A stretch of DNA of 64,000 nucleotides from Archaeoglobus sp. JdFR-27 (GCA_002011235.1 MTMO01000001.1:1-64000), one strand, 5' to 3'; shown: positions 1 to 9,918, counted from the stretch's first letter. Made by a program: numbers and translations. Notes: a model not told the origin generated them from the letters alone.

Positions 1-866
1 TACATATCAGCTAACTTGAACTGAATTGCCTGATGATCTATCAAAGGCCTTCCAAAGGCTTTTCTCTCCTTTGCATACTGCAAAGCTCTTTCGTATGCTC
101 CCACAGCCATTCCGAGCTGTATTGCACCAACCAAAATCCTGCTCTCGTTGAAGAATCGCATTAGTTGATAGAAACCAAAGTTCTCCATTCCAACCAGATT
201 CTTTTGGGGGATAAACACGTTTTTAAAGTAGAGTTCTGCTGTGTCATGACAGTTCAGACCCATCTTCTTTATAGGCCTAGCTTCAAAGCCATCCATACCC
301 TTCTCCACTACCAAGGCTGAGAATCCCTTGTAGGCTGGCTTAGCTTCGAAATCCGTTCTCGTGATGACAACTATCCAGTCTGAAATGCTCCCATTTGTTA
401 TAAAGGTCTTAGAACCGTTCAAAATATATCCATTCTCTGTTTTTTCAGCCTTTGTCTTAATTGCATTAACGTCGCTTCCTGCTTCAGGTTCGGTTATTGC
501 TATGGCAGAGGTTGTTTTTCCTTCTACAACTGGTCTAAGGAAACGCTCCTTTTGTTCATCCGTTCCGAAGTACTTCACCATCGGACAGCCGAGAACCGAG
601 GCTGCAACTGCAGAACCTATGCTACTATCAGCTCTGGTAAGTTCCTCTGCGACTATTGCTACGGAAATAAAATCCAATTCTGCCCCCCCATATTCCTCTG
701 GTAAATCAACACCCACAAATCCTAGTTCAGCAGCTTTTTTGAAAATCTTCCACGGATACTCTCCTTTTTCATCATATTCTCTGCCATAAGGCATAATTTC
801 CTTTTCAGCGAATTCTCTTACGGCATTTCTCAGCATTTTCTGCTCCTCGTTAAGAGAAAAATCCAT
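1..866 (-). CDS. Acyl-CoA dehydrogenase (5' part, runs off the window)
   Basis: FAD-dependent oxidation of an acyl-CoA to the trans-2-enoyl-CoA, first step of beta-oxidation, in the cytoplasm. The translated part starts with a typical helical N-terminal domain, then shows the middle-domain signature ITEPEAGSDV and the FITNGSISDWIVV stretch, and enters the C-terminal helical domain (NESRILVGAIQLGMA). About 288 codons are present; the family is usually near 380, so the catalytic Glu region lies outside the window. Start at the ATG at 864-866, preceded by a perfect GGAGGT about 6 bases upstream. It is divergent from an Lrp-type regulator, and the shared intergenic region carries a matched pair of inverted 12-bp sites (897-908 and 1042-1053), suggesting control by that regulator. 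Chain-length specificity cannot be read from sequence. Confidence 0.95.
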   Translation of the reverse strand, partial: MDFSLNEEQKMLRNAVREFAEKEIMPYGREYDEKGEYPWKIFKKAAELGFVGVDLPEEYGGAELDFISVAIVAEELTRADSSIGSAVAASVLGCPMVKYFGTDEQKERFLRPVVEGKTTSAIAITEPEAGSDVNAIKTKAEKTENGYILNGSKTFITNGSISDWIVVITRTDFEAKPAYKGFSALVVEKGMDGFEARPIKKMGLNCHDTAELYFKNVFIPQKNLVGMENFGFYQLMRFFNESRILVGAIQLGMAVGAYERALQYAKERKAFGRPLIDHQAIQFKLADM

Positions 867-896
867 AACGATACCTCCGTAGCTATTTCTTATTAG

Positions 897-1053
897 TTCT
901 GGTAACTATTTAACCATTTCGATATATTGGCATGTAAATTTAATTTATTTTCATTTAATCAGCAAGTAACTCTTAAATATTTTCGAATCGTACGAAATTC
1001 ACGCTCAAATCTACATTCTTACTATGATTCATGTCGATTTCTAGTTACCAGAA
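897..1053. promoter_or_regulatory. Divergent promoter region with paired inverted 12-bp sites
   Basis: The 220-base gap between the acyl-CoA dehydrogenase and the Lrp gene contains TTCTGGTAACTA at 897-908 and its exact reverse complement TAGTTACCAGAA at 1042-1053. Each copy lies about 31-34 bases upstream of its own gene start and in the same orientation relative to it. The right copy directly abuts an AT-rich TATA-like element (AAATTTAAAT, 1054-1063) that sits about 25 bases before the Lrp start. Between the copies is a second dyad, TTTCG-N7-CGAAA at 981-997, which contains the perfect palindrome TCGTACGA (988-995). This is the layout expected for coordinate control and autoregulation; protein binding is inferred. 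Confidence 0.6.
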
Positions 1054-1086
1054 AAATTTAAATGTGTTATTTCATGGATTTAGAAT

Positions 1087-1566
1087 ATGAAACCGCTTGA
1101 AGATCCGCTGAATGTGAAAATTGTGGAAGGAATCCTTAATTCTAAGACTCAAGATGAAATTGCAGAAGAGTTGAAAGTTTCGACAAAAACGATTTACAAC
1201 AGAATGAGGATTTTGGAGAAGGAAGGAATTTTGAGGGAGATAAAAAAGGGGGTATGGAAGGTTGATTATGCCAAAATTGGCATGGATAATATAGGTGTGG
1301 TTCTTTTGGGTATACACAATGATAGAGAGGGGATGGAGAAGCTGGTTAAACACCTAAAAAAACTAGATTATGTGGAAAACGTTTTTGAGATAATTGGAAG
1401 CGAATATAATCTCTGCATAATCGTACGTTTTAGGGGACTTGATGAGGCTATAAATGAGAGTAACAAATTTCAAGCCTGGCTGAATAAAAATGGGATTAGG
1501 ATTGATAGGTTTAATTCGTTTATAAGCGGGAAAACACATAAGGATCACAGAAGGACCAAACTTTAG
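1087..1566 (+). CDS. Lrp/AsnC-family transcriptional regulator
   Basis: DNA-binding regulator of 159 residues, the usual Lrp/AsnC length. Residues about 15-50 form the winged helix-turn-helix (TQDEIAEELKVS followed by TKTIYNRMRILEKEG), and residues about 68-150 form a RAM-like ligand-binding beta-alpha-beta domain. A TATA-like AAATTTAAAT at 1054-1063 lies about 25 bases before the ATG and no Shine-Dalgarno is visible, so the mRNA is probably leaderless. It is divergent from the acyl-CoA dehydrogenase and the gap carries a matched inverted 12-bp site in front of each gene. That points to autoregulation plus control of fatty or organic acid oxidation. The effector is unknown. Confidence 0.88.
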   Translation: MKPLEDPLNVKIVEGILNSKTQDEIAEELKVSTKTIYNRMRILEKEGILREIKKGVWKVDYAKIGMDNIGVVLLGIHNDREGMEKLVKHLKKLDYVENVFEIIGSEYNLCIIVRFRGLDEAINESNKFQAWLNKNGIRIDRFNSFISGKTHKDHRRTKL

Positions 1567-1667
1567 GTTAGTTGAAAGTGTCCCTAAATTCCAAATTCAA
1601 AAATTCAAAAAACTCGATAAAACAATAAAACATAAAAATTTTTAATTACAAAAATCTAAAAAAATTC

Positions 1668-2420
1668 ATGAAATCGGAAGAGTTGATGGCTGTTATTGAA
1701 AAATACCTTCGCCCCCAGTCTTTCCCAATTGGGTTCAAATTTTTGAAGCAAAAGGGAGAGGCTCCTGAAAAAACAAAATTCATCCCCGAGCTGACGATCT
1801 GCCAGGCATACAGTCTTGCGAGACGATACGGGTGGACGGTTTTCTTCGGAATCGAAACTACTTGCCCTCTTGGGATAGTTGCTTATGGCTTTGCAGAGCC
1901 AGATGAAGCCTATAAGTCTGGAAAACTTGCTTATGATGCTGGATATGCTGCAAACATGGAGGTAGCTCCTCTGTTTGAGGAAGTCGTTCCAAAGTTAAAG
2001 GAAAAGTATGAAGGTTGTGTTGTGGCACCTCTAAACCGTTTAGAGGACCCTGATTTCGTTGTAGTTTACGGAACTCCTGCTCAAATTCTCAGAATGGTTC
2101 ATACGGTCCTTCATGAAAAAGGTGGGGCTTTGGAAACAAAAATACAGGGGAGAGGTGCTTGTAGCGAGTATCTTGAGGCCTATATTGAAAACAAACCGAG
2201 ATTCGTTCTTCCTTGTTATGGAGACAGGCTTTTCGGCCTAACCCAAGATGAGGAAGTGGCATTTTCGTTTCCATTCTCCATGGCTGAGGAAATTGCAAGA
2301 AACCTTGAGAGCACACACAAGCGGGGAATCAGGTATCCAATTCCTTTTACGGCTCTTAGACTGAAACTACCGATGATAAAAAGTTATGAGGAAAGTGTTA
2401 AAAGAATGAGAGAAGGATAA
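1668..2420 (+). CDS. DUF169 family protein
   Basis: Member of the DUF169 (COG2043) family of mostly archaeal cytoplasmic proteins of unassigned function; 250 residues is the family's normal length. Conserved Cys and Gly features are visible: TICQAYSLARRYG near residue 44, TTCPLGIVAYG near 65, and a GRGACSEYLEAYI segment near 160. The spaced Cys residues make a metal or cofactor role possible, but no reaction can be assigned. The gene stands alone, after an AT-rich 100-base leader, and converges on pdxT. Confidence 0.85.
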   Translation: MKSEELMAVIEKYLRPQSFPIGFKFLKQKGEAPEKTKFIPELTICQAYSLARRYGWTVFFGIETTCPLGIVAYGFAEPDEAYKSGKLAYDAGYAANMEVAPLFEEVVPKLKEKYEGCVVAPLNRLEDPDFVVVYGTPAQILRMVHTVLHEKGGALETKIQGRGACSEYLEAYIENKPRFVLPCYGDRLFGLTQDEEVAFSFPFSMAEEIARNLESTHKRGIRYPIPFTALRLKLPMIKSYEESVKRMREG

Positions 2421-2468
2421 GGAAAGATGAGAAAAGATAAAGAGGAAGGATAAAGGAGGATAAGCTAA

Positions 2469-3071
2469 CTATAAATCAATTCCCATTTTTATGAAGTACT
2501 CATGAACTCTGGTATCATCTGTAAGCTCCGGATGGAAGGAGAGGCCAAGGATGTTTTCCTGTTTTGCAGCAATTATGTAGTCTTTGTATGTTGCTAAAAC
2601 ATCTACATATTCTCCAACTTTTGTTATCGCCGGAGCCCTTATAAAGACCGCATCAAAAGGTCCAATCCCTTTTATATCAACATTTACCTGAAAGCTCTCC
2701 CTTTGCCTACCGAAGGCATTCCTTTTGACCCAGATATCCATCAATCCAAGCAGTTTCGTCTTAGTTCGCTCTACTTGCTCATCCCCATGCATGGAGAGCA
2801 AAATCAACCCAGCACACGTGCCCATTACAGGTTTTCCATCTTTTGCAAGCTGAATAATTTCATCTGCGATACCTTCTCTAAAAATGAGCTTGCTGATTGT
2901 CGTGCTTTCTCCACCTGGGATTACCACCGCATCACTTTCTGAAACTACACCTGATTTTCTCGTGGCTACAGCCTTGCCCTCTATTCCAAGTTCTTCAAAT
3001 GCTCTCCTTACAGAGAGCACGTGTTCTTCGACATCTCCCTGTACTCCAACGACAGCAACTTTATAGACCAT
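2469..3071 (-). CDS. pdxT: Pyridoxal 5'-phosphate synthase, glutaminase subunit PdxT
   Basis: Class I glutamine amidotransferase that releases ammonia from glutamine and passes it to PdxS for vitamin B6 synthesis by the DXP-independent route. The 200 residues show the oxyanion-hole motif GGESTT near 53-58, the nucleophile Cys86 in MGTCAGL, and the His180/Glu182 pair in SFHPELT, so the triad is complete. The ATG is preceded by AGGTGG. It sits downstream of pdxS on the same strand with an 83-base gap; the two products form the 12+12 synthase complex in characterised organisms. Confidence 0.97.
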   Translation of the reverse strand: MVYKVAVVGVQGDVEEHVLSVRRAFEELGIEGKAVATRKSGVVSESDAVVIPGGESTTISKLIFREGIADEIIQLAKDGKPVMGTCAGLILLSMHGDEQVERTKTKLLGLMDIWVKRNAFGRQRESFQVNVDIKGIGPFDAVFIRAPAITKVGEYVDVLATYKDYIIAAKQENILGLSFHPELTDDTRVHEYFIKMGIDL

Positions 3072-3154
3072 ATTCCACCTTTGATCTCATTGTAAATCTG
3101 ATATAAAGTGGAATTTGATTGAGGATTGATTAATCTGAATTAATCTAAAATTAA

Positions 3155-4165
3155 TCAAAGTCCTCGGGTTTGCATCCGCTCGCTCTCTTCAAGCTTGAAC
3201 ACATCTAACCCTTTCATCGCTTCTCCTAAACCTTTGCTAACCTCTGTGATAACTGAGGGATCATCATAATGCTGGACAGCCTCAACAATTGCCTTTGCAT
3301 ATTCTGGCGGATTTGATGATTTGAAAATTCCTGAGCCGACGAAAACTCCATCCATTCCAAGCTGCATCATGAAAGCAGCATCAGCTGGAGTAGCTACCCC
3401 TCCTGCTGCGAAGTTCACTACGGGCAATCTCTGCATTTCTTTTATCTCCATAAGGATCTTGAATATTCCATCGGTAATCTCAAGTAGCGTGTAATCCTCA
3501 AAAACAACATCCTCTTTTGAAAGTCTTTTTATACCCTGCTCCTCTCTTATAGAGCTGAGAAGCCTTGTATAGGCTGATGCATACCTTTCGGCTATTTCCA
3601 TAATGCTCGGCTCATCTAACTCTTTCAACTCCTGAATCGCCCTGTTTATAAGGCGGATATGTTTGACGGCTTCGACAACATTTCCTGTTCCTGCTTCACC
3701 TTTCGTTCTTATCATCGCAGCTCCTTCAAAAATTCTCCTGCACGCTTCACCCAAACTTCTCGCTCCACAAACGAATGGAACGATGAATTTTCTTTTATCG
3801 ATATGGAAGAAAACATCGGCAGGAGTTAGAACTTCACTCTCATCTATCATATCGACTCCCAGGGATTCAAGGGCTTTAGCCTCGGCAACATGACCTATTC
3901 TGCATTTGGCCATTACAGGGATTGTAACAGCCTCCATTATCTCTTGGATTTTCAGAGGGTCTGCCATTCTTGCAACCCCTCCGCTTTGTCTGATATCTGC
4001 AGGCACCTTATGTAATGCCATAACGGCAACAGCTCCTGCCTCTTCAGCAATCACTGCTTGCTCTGCGTTCGTAACATCCATTATAACTCCACCCTTCTGC
4101 ATCTTGGCGAATCCTCTTTTTATAAGCTCAGTTCCAAATCTGAGTTTTTCAAGGTCTACTGGCAA
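3155..4165 (-). CDS. pdxS: Pyridoxal 5'-phosphate synthase, PdxS subunit
   Basis: Synthase subunit that condenses ribose 5-phosphate, glyceraldehyde 3-phosphate and ammonia into PLP on a TIM barrel. The 336 residues cover the whole family length, with [13 protein letters not shown] at the N-terminus, candidate catalytic lysines Lys87 (MAKCRIGH) and Lys155 ([10 protein letters not shown]), and the phosphate-binding [13 protein letters not shown] and [11 protein letters not shown] motifs. Translation probably starts at a TTG: a good GGGTGAT lies just upstream, while the nearby ATG is out of frame and quickly meets a stop. Upstream partner of pdxT. Confidence 0.97.
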   Translation of the reverse strand: MPVDLEKLRFGTELIKRGFAKMQKGGVIMDVTNAEQAVIAEEAGAVAVMALHKVPADIRQSGGVARMADPLKIQEIMEAVTIPVMAKCRIGHVAEAKALESLGVDMIDESEVLTPADVFFHIDKRKFIVPFVCGARSLGEACRRIFEGAAMIRTKGEAGTGNVVEAVKHIRLINRAIQELKELDEPSIMEIAERYASAYTRLLSSIREEQGIKRLSKEDVVFEDYTLLEITDGIFKILMEIKEMQRLPVVNFAAGGVATPADAAFMMQLGMDGVFVGSGIFKSSNPPEYAKAIVEAVQHYDDPSVITEVSKGLGEAMKGLDVFKLEESERMQTRGL

Positions 4166-4277
4166 TTTTCATCACCCAAAAGCAAATCCATTATGCGATA
4201 TTTAATTTCTTTGGATGGCTTGGTTCGATTGATCCATCTCCATTCAAAAGATAATTGATTTATACTCCCTAAGCAAC

Positions 4278-5354
4278 ATGATTCCGATGAATCAAAAAGG
4301 ATTGTTGATCTCTTCGGTCGAGGGGAAATCTGGTAAGAGTGCCATGATTATAGCGATGGCCTCAATTCTTAAAGAAAAGGGCTATGAGGTTGGTTACTTT
4401 AAACCCTTTGGAACATCTCCGGAATACTTTGATGGTGAGATAGTTGATGGGGATGCTTTAAATACGGCTCGCCTTATTGGGGTTGAAGATGATATAGGGA
4501 ATGTTTGTCCAATTGTGCTAGAAGTTCCTTATGCTGAATTTGTGAACATAGCAAGTCCAGAAGATCTGAAAGATTTGATAAGAAAATCTTATAAAAGGAT
4601 ATCAGAAGGCAAAGATGTTATTCTAATCGAAGGATCTGTGGATTATAAGATAGGTTCCTCGGTTGGTCTTGGTGATGTTGCGATCTCAAAATTGCTAGGC
4701 CTCAATGCCATTCTTGTTGTAAAGTACTCAGATGACTTCGTGCTCGATCGCGTGCTGGCAGCGAAGGAGCTATTCGGTGAGAGGCTGGAAAAGGTTATTT
4801 TTAACAAACTTTCAGGATACAAGAGATCGTACATTGATGGAATTGCAGGGACGCTCTTGAAAAAGAAAGGTATGGAAATTCTTGGAGTGATACCAAGAGA
4901 TGCGATCATTGGAGGGCTCTTTATCGATGAGATAAAGGATTTTCTCCATGGAGAATACCTTGTAAATCCTAAAGAAAGCATGATTATAGAGAATATTATA
5001 GTCGGAGCTATGTCGCCTAACAGCGCCATAGAGTACTTTAGAAAAACGAAAAATGCAGCGTTGGTGACAGGAGGTGACAGATCGGATTTACAAATCGTGG
5101 CTTTAGAAATACCGAACATTAGGCTGATAGTATTGACTGGTAATTTGAGACCCTCCAAGTTTGTAATAGAGAGGGCGGAAAGAAAGGGTATTCCGATTTT
5201 AGTTGTGAGCGAAGACACACTTACAACCACAGAAAGACTGGACGAGATGTTTGATAGGGCGAGAATAAGGCCTGGAATAAAGCAGAAACGTGTTGTGGAG
5301 TTATTCGAGAGCTTTGTGAATGTTGATTCGTTTTTGGAGTATCTTGAGGGTTAG
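4278..5354 (+). CDS. Phosphotransacetylase-like protein: BioD-type NTPase plus DRTGG domain
   Basis: 358-residue protein of the COG0857 type. The N-terminal half is a BioD/cobyrinate-like P-loop domain (the loop lies in SSVEGKSGKSAM, residues about 12-23) and the C-terminal half is a DRTGG domain (residues about 215-320, with TGGDRSDLQIVALE). The acetyltransferase catalytic domain found in bacterial Pta is absent, so this is likely a regulatory or sensory protein rather than an active phosphotransacetylase. Two ATGs (4278 and 4287) are possible; a TATA-like TTTATAC near 4258 would place the transcript start at about the second. Direction is away from pdxS. Confidence 0.82.
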   Translation: MIPMNQKGLLISSVEGKSGKSAMIIAMASILKEKGYEVGYFKPFGTSPEYFDGEIVDGDALNTARLIGVEDDIGNVCPIVLEVPYAEFVNIASPEDLKDLIRKSYKRISEGKDVILIEGSVDYKIGSSVGLGDVAISKLLGLNAILVVKYSDDFVLDRVLAAKELFGERLEKVIFNKLSGYKRSYIDGIAGTLLKKKGMEILGVIPRDAIIGGLFIDEIKDFLHGEYLVNPKESMIIENIIVGAMSPNSAIEYFRKTKNAALVTGGDRSDLQIVALEIPNIRLIVLTGNLRPSKFVIERAERKGIPILVVSEDTLTTTERLDEMFDRARIRPGIKQKRVVELFESFVNVDSFLEYLEG

Positions 5355-5582
5355 AATTTAGATGTTTGAGATACTTGAGATGTTTGAGACGTTTGAGATA
5401 CTTTAGACCCAGCAAAGAAGAATCTTAATTGGGATGTTGTTTTAGTGACGGCAGAGATGCTGAGATGCTGAGTGCTGTACACACTGGCGGTATTGTGAGT
5501 AATCTTTCCAATAAGAACTTTTGATATTTCTTGTAATCTTGTAATGTTAAAATCGTGTGTGGAATCACGTTTGCTTAATTTA

Positions 5583-6239
5583 TCAGCTTTTTATCAGCTC
5601 ATATATAAGACTATTAACTTCTCCTAAACCCTCCATCTTTTTTACCTCATCCAGAGAAACCTCACCTTTCTCACCCTCTGACATACAAACGAACATTCCT
5701 TGGCTGAGGTATTTCCCAAAGGTTCTTGGAGGTAGATATGCGATCAAAGCCATCGTGCCAGGCTTAAAATCATCGTTGTTCGCCACAACATTCAATTTAA
5801 AGCTACAATCTGCATTACAGAGCCACAGATCATTTATCTTGTTTCTGGAGACTATCTCACCTCTGAAAAATCTGATAGCCTCAAAAGGCTGCGAAATCTC
5901 TCCCTGTCTAATTAGGTCGGAAAGGTTTGTTAGGTATTCCAACCAGTAAAGGCTCTGAATGGTGATCGGATCTTTTTCTAACCTTTTTACTTCCTCTCCA
6001 ATCTCCACTGCAGTTGAAACAATTTTTTTGAAGCTATCAAAGTTGAGCAAGTCTTTTGGACTGAGATAGCTGTACTTCACATTCTGTATATCTCCAACCA
6101 GTGTTTTAAGTTTTTTCAGGTATTCTTTCCTTCTCTGAAGTTTTATGGCATTAAAAAGCTTTTCAAGCTCGAAAAGGGCTTTTTCAGCCAGTAAAATTCT
6201 GAAATCGTTTGGTGTATCCAAATTTTTTTCTAAGTTCAT
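5583..6239 (-). CDS. RNA-binding protein with C-terminal EMAP/tRNA-binding domain
   Basis: 218-residue archaeal protein resembling COG2517. Residues about 1-110 are helical and charged; residues about 125-190 form an OB-fold tRNA-binding domain of the EMAP/Trbp111 type (FRGEIVSRNKIN, then KPGTMALIAYLPP and FGKYLSQGMFV). A structural or tRNA-chaperone role is plausible but the client RNA is unknown. An AGGTGAA lies 6 bases before the ATG. It is followed upstream by a methyltransferase on the same strand across a 92-base gap. Confidence 0.75.
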   Translation of the reverse strand: MNLEKNLDTPNDFRILLAEKALFELEKLFNAIKLQRRKEYLKKLKTLVGDIQNVKYSYLSPKDLLNFDSFKKIVSTAVEIGEEVKRLEKDPITIQSLYWLEYLTNLSDLIRQGEISQPFEAIRFFRGEIVSRNKINDLWLCNADCSFKLNVVANNDDFKPGTMALIAYLPPRTFGKYLSQGMFVCMSEGEKGEVSLDEVKKMEGLGEVNSLIYELIKS

Positions 6240-6331
6240 TTTTTCACCTTTTGTTTATTAAATCAATTCTAAGTGATTCTAAGTAGTTTTTATAAGTAGT
6301 TTTTACAACTTTACTCTACCCACCTCTGACT

Positions 6332-6949
6332 TTAAACAACCTCTCCCGAGATTATCACCACCAGTTTCCTCCAAAGCCAGTTCGGGCCTGTTTCGATGAT
6401 TCTTATGTTTTCAAGGTTCGCAGCCTTGAACCAGGCGACGCATTGCTGGGTTGATGGAAAGAGCATAATCCCCTCCGCAAACTTTCTCGCAAGAAAGTTG
6501 TCTGGTTTTCTTGGTGCTAAGATTACAACTTTTCCACCAGGTTTAGTTACCCTTGCCATCTCAGATATACCCTTTTGTGGATTTGGCCAGTATTCAATGC
6601 TTCCTGCAGATATGCTCGCATCAAACGTATCATCTTTAAAAGGCAGGTTTTCAGCATCCCCCCTTATGAAATTGACGCCTGGAAGTTTCGCAATAGCTTT
6701 TTCCATCTGCTCGGGGGTTAAATCTAGAGCGATAATTCTCTCTTGGCTAATTTTTTCGGCAATACCTGAAGTTGTAAAGCCTGTTCCACATCCCACCTCA
6801 AGCACAAAGTCATTTTCTTCAAGAGAAGCCATCTCCACTACTGTCTTGAGCATGTGCTCTGCGTAGAAGATAGGATTGATCCTATCGTAAACTTTTGAAA
6901 AATAGCGATAAAACTTTCTCGCTCTTTTTTTATCTTCCAGCAAACCCAT
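6332..6949 (-). CDS. Class I SAM-dependent methyltransferase (UbiE/MPBQ type)
   Basis: Rossmann-fold methyltransferase of about 205 residues. Motif I is VLEVGCGTGFTT, the acidic end of beta-2 is IIALDLTPEQM, and RGDAENLPFKDDTFD and VTKPGGKVVILAP complete the core. The N-terminal YFSKVYDRINPIFY resembles quinone-ring methyltransferases, so a menaquinone or other isoprenoid-quinone step is possible, as is phospholipid methylation. I start it at the ATG at 6947-6949 (MGLLEDK); the longer frame to 7030 would overlap rps6e and adds a non-conserved 27-residue extension. Confidence 0.82.
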   Translation of the reverse strand: MGLLEDKKRARKFYRYFSKVYDRINPIFYAEHMLKTVVEMASLEENDFVLEVGCGTGFTTSGIAEKISQERIIALDLTPEQMEKAIAKLPGVNFIRGDAENLPFKDDTFDASISAGSIEYWPNPQKGISEMARVTKPGGKVVILAPRKPDNFLARKFAEGIMLFPSTQQCVAWFKAANLENIRIIETGPNWLWRKLVVIISGEVV

Positions 6950-7001
6950 GTTAACGTTAAATTCCAGTTTTGTTTTTCGGTTTACCTCTGTTTTAAAAAC
7001 T

Positions 7002-7388
7002 TCAACCTTTATCTTTGAAGAATTCGGCAAGAGGAACTTTTCCCTGCTTCTCCACCCTCATATTAATTTGAATGATATCACGGCTGATCACATTACCCCT
7101 TACCATCTTCTTCCTTCTCATTCCGTGCTCTCTAGGTATGTATCCAATTCCTCCACTAAGAAGTAGCCTCCTCCTAACGGTTCCAGGCAGATCTTTTCTC
7201 ATGGGAACGCCATCCTTGTCACTTCCACCACATATTCTAAGCTCGTAATCAGGGGGAAGCTCAACTATGGTACCATTTATAACATCCCCGATCTTCTTCC
7301 CGATGAGCTTGTTAGCATTCGCACCGCTTATCACCTTCTGATACGCCAATCCCGTTAAAGGATCTGAAATCACAACCTTGAATTCCAT
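7002..7388 (-). CDS. rps6e: 30S ribosomal protein S6e
   Basis: Archaeal and eukaryotic small-subunit protein of 128 residues. It shows the family sequence from MEFKVVISDPLTG through GKKIGD, CGGSDKDGVPM and the basic RRRLLLSGGIGY segment. GGGGTGATGAA immediately precedes the ATG. The methyltransferase follows on the same strand, with a 52-base gap if the internal start is right. The 204-base region between it and infB is T-rich with short imperfect repeats and probably holds its promoter. Confidence 0.97.
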   Translation of the reverse strand: MEFKVVISDPLTGLAYQKVISGANANKLIGKKIGDVINGTIVELPPDYELRICGGSDKDGVPMRKDLPGTVRRRLLLSGGIGYIPREHGMRRKKMVRGNVISRDIIQINMRVEKQGKVPLAEFFKDKG

Positions 7389-7592
7389 TTCATCACCCCG
7401 TTAATCTTTATTTTATTTATTCGCTTAAACCCAAACCATTACACAAGCCTCGATTCCGGCATTTATTATTTGCCCTTGATTTCCTTGGTTTCAAACTTTG
7501 GTTTCAATCTTTAGTTTCAAATTTTCCTCAATCTGGACATCTAAACTTTCTAAACCGTGATTGAACTGTATTTATTTCCGGTTTATCCACTC

Positions 7593-9380
7593 CTATCTAC
7601 CCCAAAAGGGGTTGTCTTTCCTCTTTAACTCAAGAAACTCTTTAAATACTTTCTTCGCTTCCTCGCTCAGAATATCCATCATGTCTCTCTCAAGCACCCT
7701 AGCATGCCTCTCAGGAATTTCAACGTAAAGGGTTTCGTCTCCACTCAGCTGTCTGCCTATAGTCACTCCATCGATGGAGATGGCAAGCTCCTCACCTTCT
7801 CTAGCTATAGCAACGTTCTCTCCTTCTTTCTGCATACTTCTCACAACTCCGGCTGGTGTACCATCAGGTTTAATCAGCTTTGCCTCTCTTTTAAGTTCTC
7901 CTGCAAGTATTCTCACTCCTATCACAGCGGGTTTGCTTCTTCTGAAGATGTAATCTTTCAGAAGTTTTATCTTGCACGGCTTTATCAACTCCTCAATTTT
8001 CTGTCTCTCTCTTGCTCTCTGCTCTTCCTCTCTCCATCTGAGGAAGTTATCAATGAGATTGTAGATTATTTCATCGATGAAAACCCTTATGCCGAACTTT
8101 GCAGCCTCTTCCTCGACTCCAGGAAGCATTTTCACACCAAATCCAAGGATAACTTTGTTCAGATCGTCTTTGTTCGCTGAAGCTTCGATAACATCCCTTT
8201 TGTCTATGTTTCCAACTTCAGCTCTCTTTATCTTGATGTTCGCCTCTTTTAGCTCATTTATTAAAGCCTCAAGCGATCCAAGGGTATCTGTTTTAAGAAC
8301 AACCCCTTCTTCATCAGTTTTTATCTCTATTTCTTCGTATTCCTTGCTTAGTCTTTTCTTGAATTCTTCAATGTCGCTCTCACTTTCAACAACCTCAAAC
8401 TCACTACCCGCAAGCACCCCTTCTAGATCCGCTGCGGTTATTTTGATTCCAGCAGCAGCTGTAACACTTTTCACGCTTTTAAACTTACTCTCCAGCCTTA
8501 TTTCTTGGGAGGGTCTCGGCTTCAGAATCCCCTTTATGTGTGTGGCGATCACATCGTCCTTTCCTGAGATCACGATTCTGTCACCGACATGCAGTGTGCC
8601 ATCGTAAAGAATGACATCACATGTAATACCGATTCCCTTTTCCTCCTTTACTTCGAGAATCGTGCCCTTCGCCTTTCCACTTACATGAAGTCTGAGGTTT
8701 TCTTCCAAATACTTCTGAGCCAGGCCAACGAGGACTAAGAGTAGTTCAGGCACTCCCTCACCCGTTAGAGCTGAAACTGGGATGATGGCAATATTCCTTG
8801 TGAAATCTCTGATCCTGTCGAACCTGTCGGCTGAGAATCCGTGTTCATAAAGCTTGGCTACGAGTTCGTAAAGCTTGTTGTCGAGCCTTCTCTTTGCCAC
8901 ATCCTCCTGCTGGTTGTAGCTGAAGAGGAAAGGCACGAACCCTTGGCTCTGCCATCCCGGGATTCTATCTATCTTGTTCGCAGCCACAACGAAGGGGGTT
9001 TTGAAGGTTTTTAGAATTGAAATTGCTTCTTCTGTTTGTGGTTTGAATCCCTCATTTATGTCGATTATCAGAATTGCTAAATCAGCCAGAGCTCCTCCTC
9101 TTTTTCTCAGATTCGTGAAGGCTCTGTGGCCAGGGGTATCGATGAAAAGCAAGCCGGGAATCTCGACTTCTCTCTGCCATATTCCCTTACAGATGTCCTT
9201 GATAACATCTATCGGAACCTCAGTTGCCCCTATGTGTTGGGTTATTCCTCCTGCCTCTTTTGCAACCACTCTACCCTTTCTGATCTTGTCAAGTAGGGTT
9301 GTTTTACCATGGTCGACATGGCCTAAAACCGATACGATAGGCGTTCTTAGCGTTTTATTATTTTTTTTATCTGTTTTCAT
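7593..9380 (-). CDS. infB: Translation initiation factor aIF5B (IF-2 homologue)
   Basis: GTPase that promotes subunit joining and initiator-tRNA placement. The 595 residues show G1 [11 protein letters not shown] (20-30), G2 around [11 protein letters not shown]3 DTPGH, G4 NKID and G5 SALTGEG. Domain II follows, then the archaeal domains III and IV up to [13 protein letters not shown]. No intein is present. It is the last gene of the rpl7ae-rps28e-rpl24e-ndk-infB string, 21 bases after ndk, an arrangement conserved in many archaea. Confidence 0.97.
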   Translation of the reverse strand: MKTDKKNNKTLRTPIVSVLGHVDHGKTTLLDKIRKGRVVAKEAGGITQHIGATEVPIDVIKDICKGIWQREVEIPGLLFIDTPGHRAFTNLRKRGGALADLAILIIDINEGFKPQTEEAISILKTFKTPFVVAANKIDRIPGWQSQGFVPFLFSYNQQEDVAKRRLDNKLYELVAKLYEHGFSADRFDRIRDFTRNIAIIPVSALTGEGVPELLLVLVGLAQKYLEENLRLHVSGKAKGTILEVKEEKGIGITCDVILYDGTLHVGDRIVISGKDDVIATHIKGILKPRPSQEIRLESKFKSVKSVTAAAGIKITAADLEGVLAGSEFEVVESESDIEEFKKRLSKEYEEIEIKTDEEGVVLKTDTLGSLEALINELKEANIKIKRAEVGNIDKRDVIEASANKDDLNKVILGFGVKMLPGVEEEAAKFGIRVFIDEIIYNLIDNFLRWREEEQRARERQKIEELIKPCKIKLLKDYIFRRSKPAVIGVRILAGELKREAKLIKPDGTPAGVVRSMQKEGENVAIAREGEELAISIDGVTIGRQLSGDETLYVEIPERHARVLERDMMDILSEEAKKVFKEFLELKRKDNPFWGR

Positions 9381-9401
9381 AAATTAATATAAAAGTAATT
9401 A

Positions 9402-9869
9402 CTATCTCTCGTAAATCCACTTATCGACTGCCCTCTCGTAGCTCAGAATCTCATCCGGATTGAAAAAGAGGGAAATCTCTCTCTGAGCAGATTTCTCTGA
9501 ATCTGAAGCGTGAATTATGTTTCTTCCCAGATCCATTCCAAGATCTCCCCGTATCGTTCCTGGATCTGCTTCAATGGGATTTGTAGCGCCAACAAGAGTT
9601 CTGACAACCTTTATCGCGTTCTTCCCTTCAACAACCATCGCAACCACAGGACCGCTTGTGATGTAGGATACGAGTGCATCAAAGAACGGTTTTTCTCTAT
9701 GCTCTGCATAATGCTCCTTCGCTAAAGAACCCTGAATTTTCAGCATTTTCATAGCAACGATCTTAAGACCTTTTCTCTCGAGCCTTGAAATGACCTCTCC
9801 AATCACTCCTCTCTCTACACCGTCAGGCTTTACCATCACGAATGTTCTCTCGAACCTCTCGAGTTCCAT
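9402..9869 (-). CDS. ndk: Nucleoside diphosphate kinase
   Basis: Transfers the gamma-phosphate from ATP to nucleoside diphosphates through a phosphohistidine. The 155 residues contain the active-site His120 in NIIHASDS and the nucleotide-binding [13 protein letters not shown] and GTIRGDLG segments. It sits in the ribosomal-protein and aIF5B operon, 49 bases after rpl24e and 21 bases before infB, a placement that links GTP supply to translation. Confidence 0.97.
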   Translation of the reverse strand: MELERFERTFVMVKPDGVERGVIGEVISRLERKGLKIVAMKMLKIQGSLAKEHYAEHREKPFFDALVSYITSGPVVAMVVEGKNAIKVVRTLVGATNPIEADPGTIRGDLGMDLGRNIIHASDSEKSAQREISLFFNPDEILSYERAVDKWIYER

Positions 9870-9918
9870 CGTTTCACCCTTTTCCTGTTTTACTTACTAT
9901 TTTCACTATTTTACTTAC

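Noticed and set aside
361-789. Open frame on the plus strand
   Set aside because: Lies entirely within the clear acyl-CoA dehydrogenase on the other strand and has no domain or codon signal of its own.
5361-5407. Degenerate 9-10-bp repeats after the DRTGG gene
   Set aside because: Imperfect and AT-rich, just after a gene end; no regulatory arrangement is apparent, probably slippage-derived.
7484-7519. T-rich 12-13-bp imperfect repeats between infB and rps6e
   Set aside because: Low-complexity sequence typical of archaeal spacer; no dyad or spacing that suggests a binding site.
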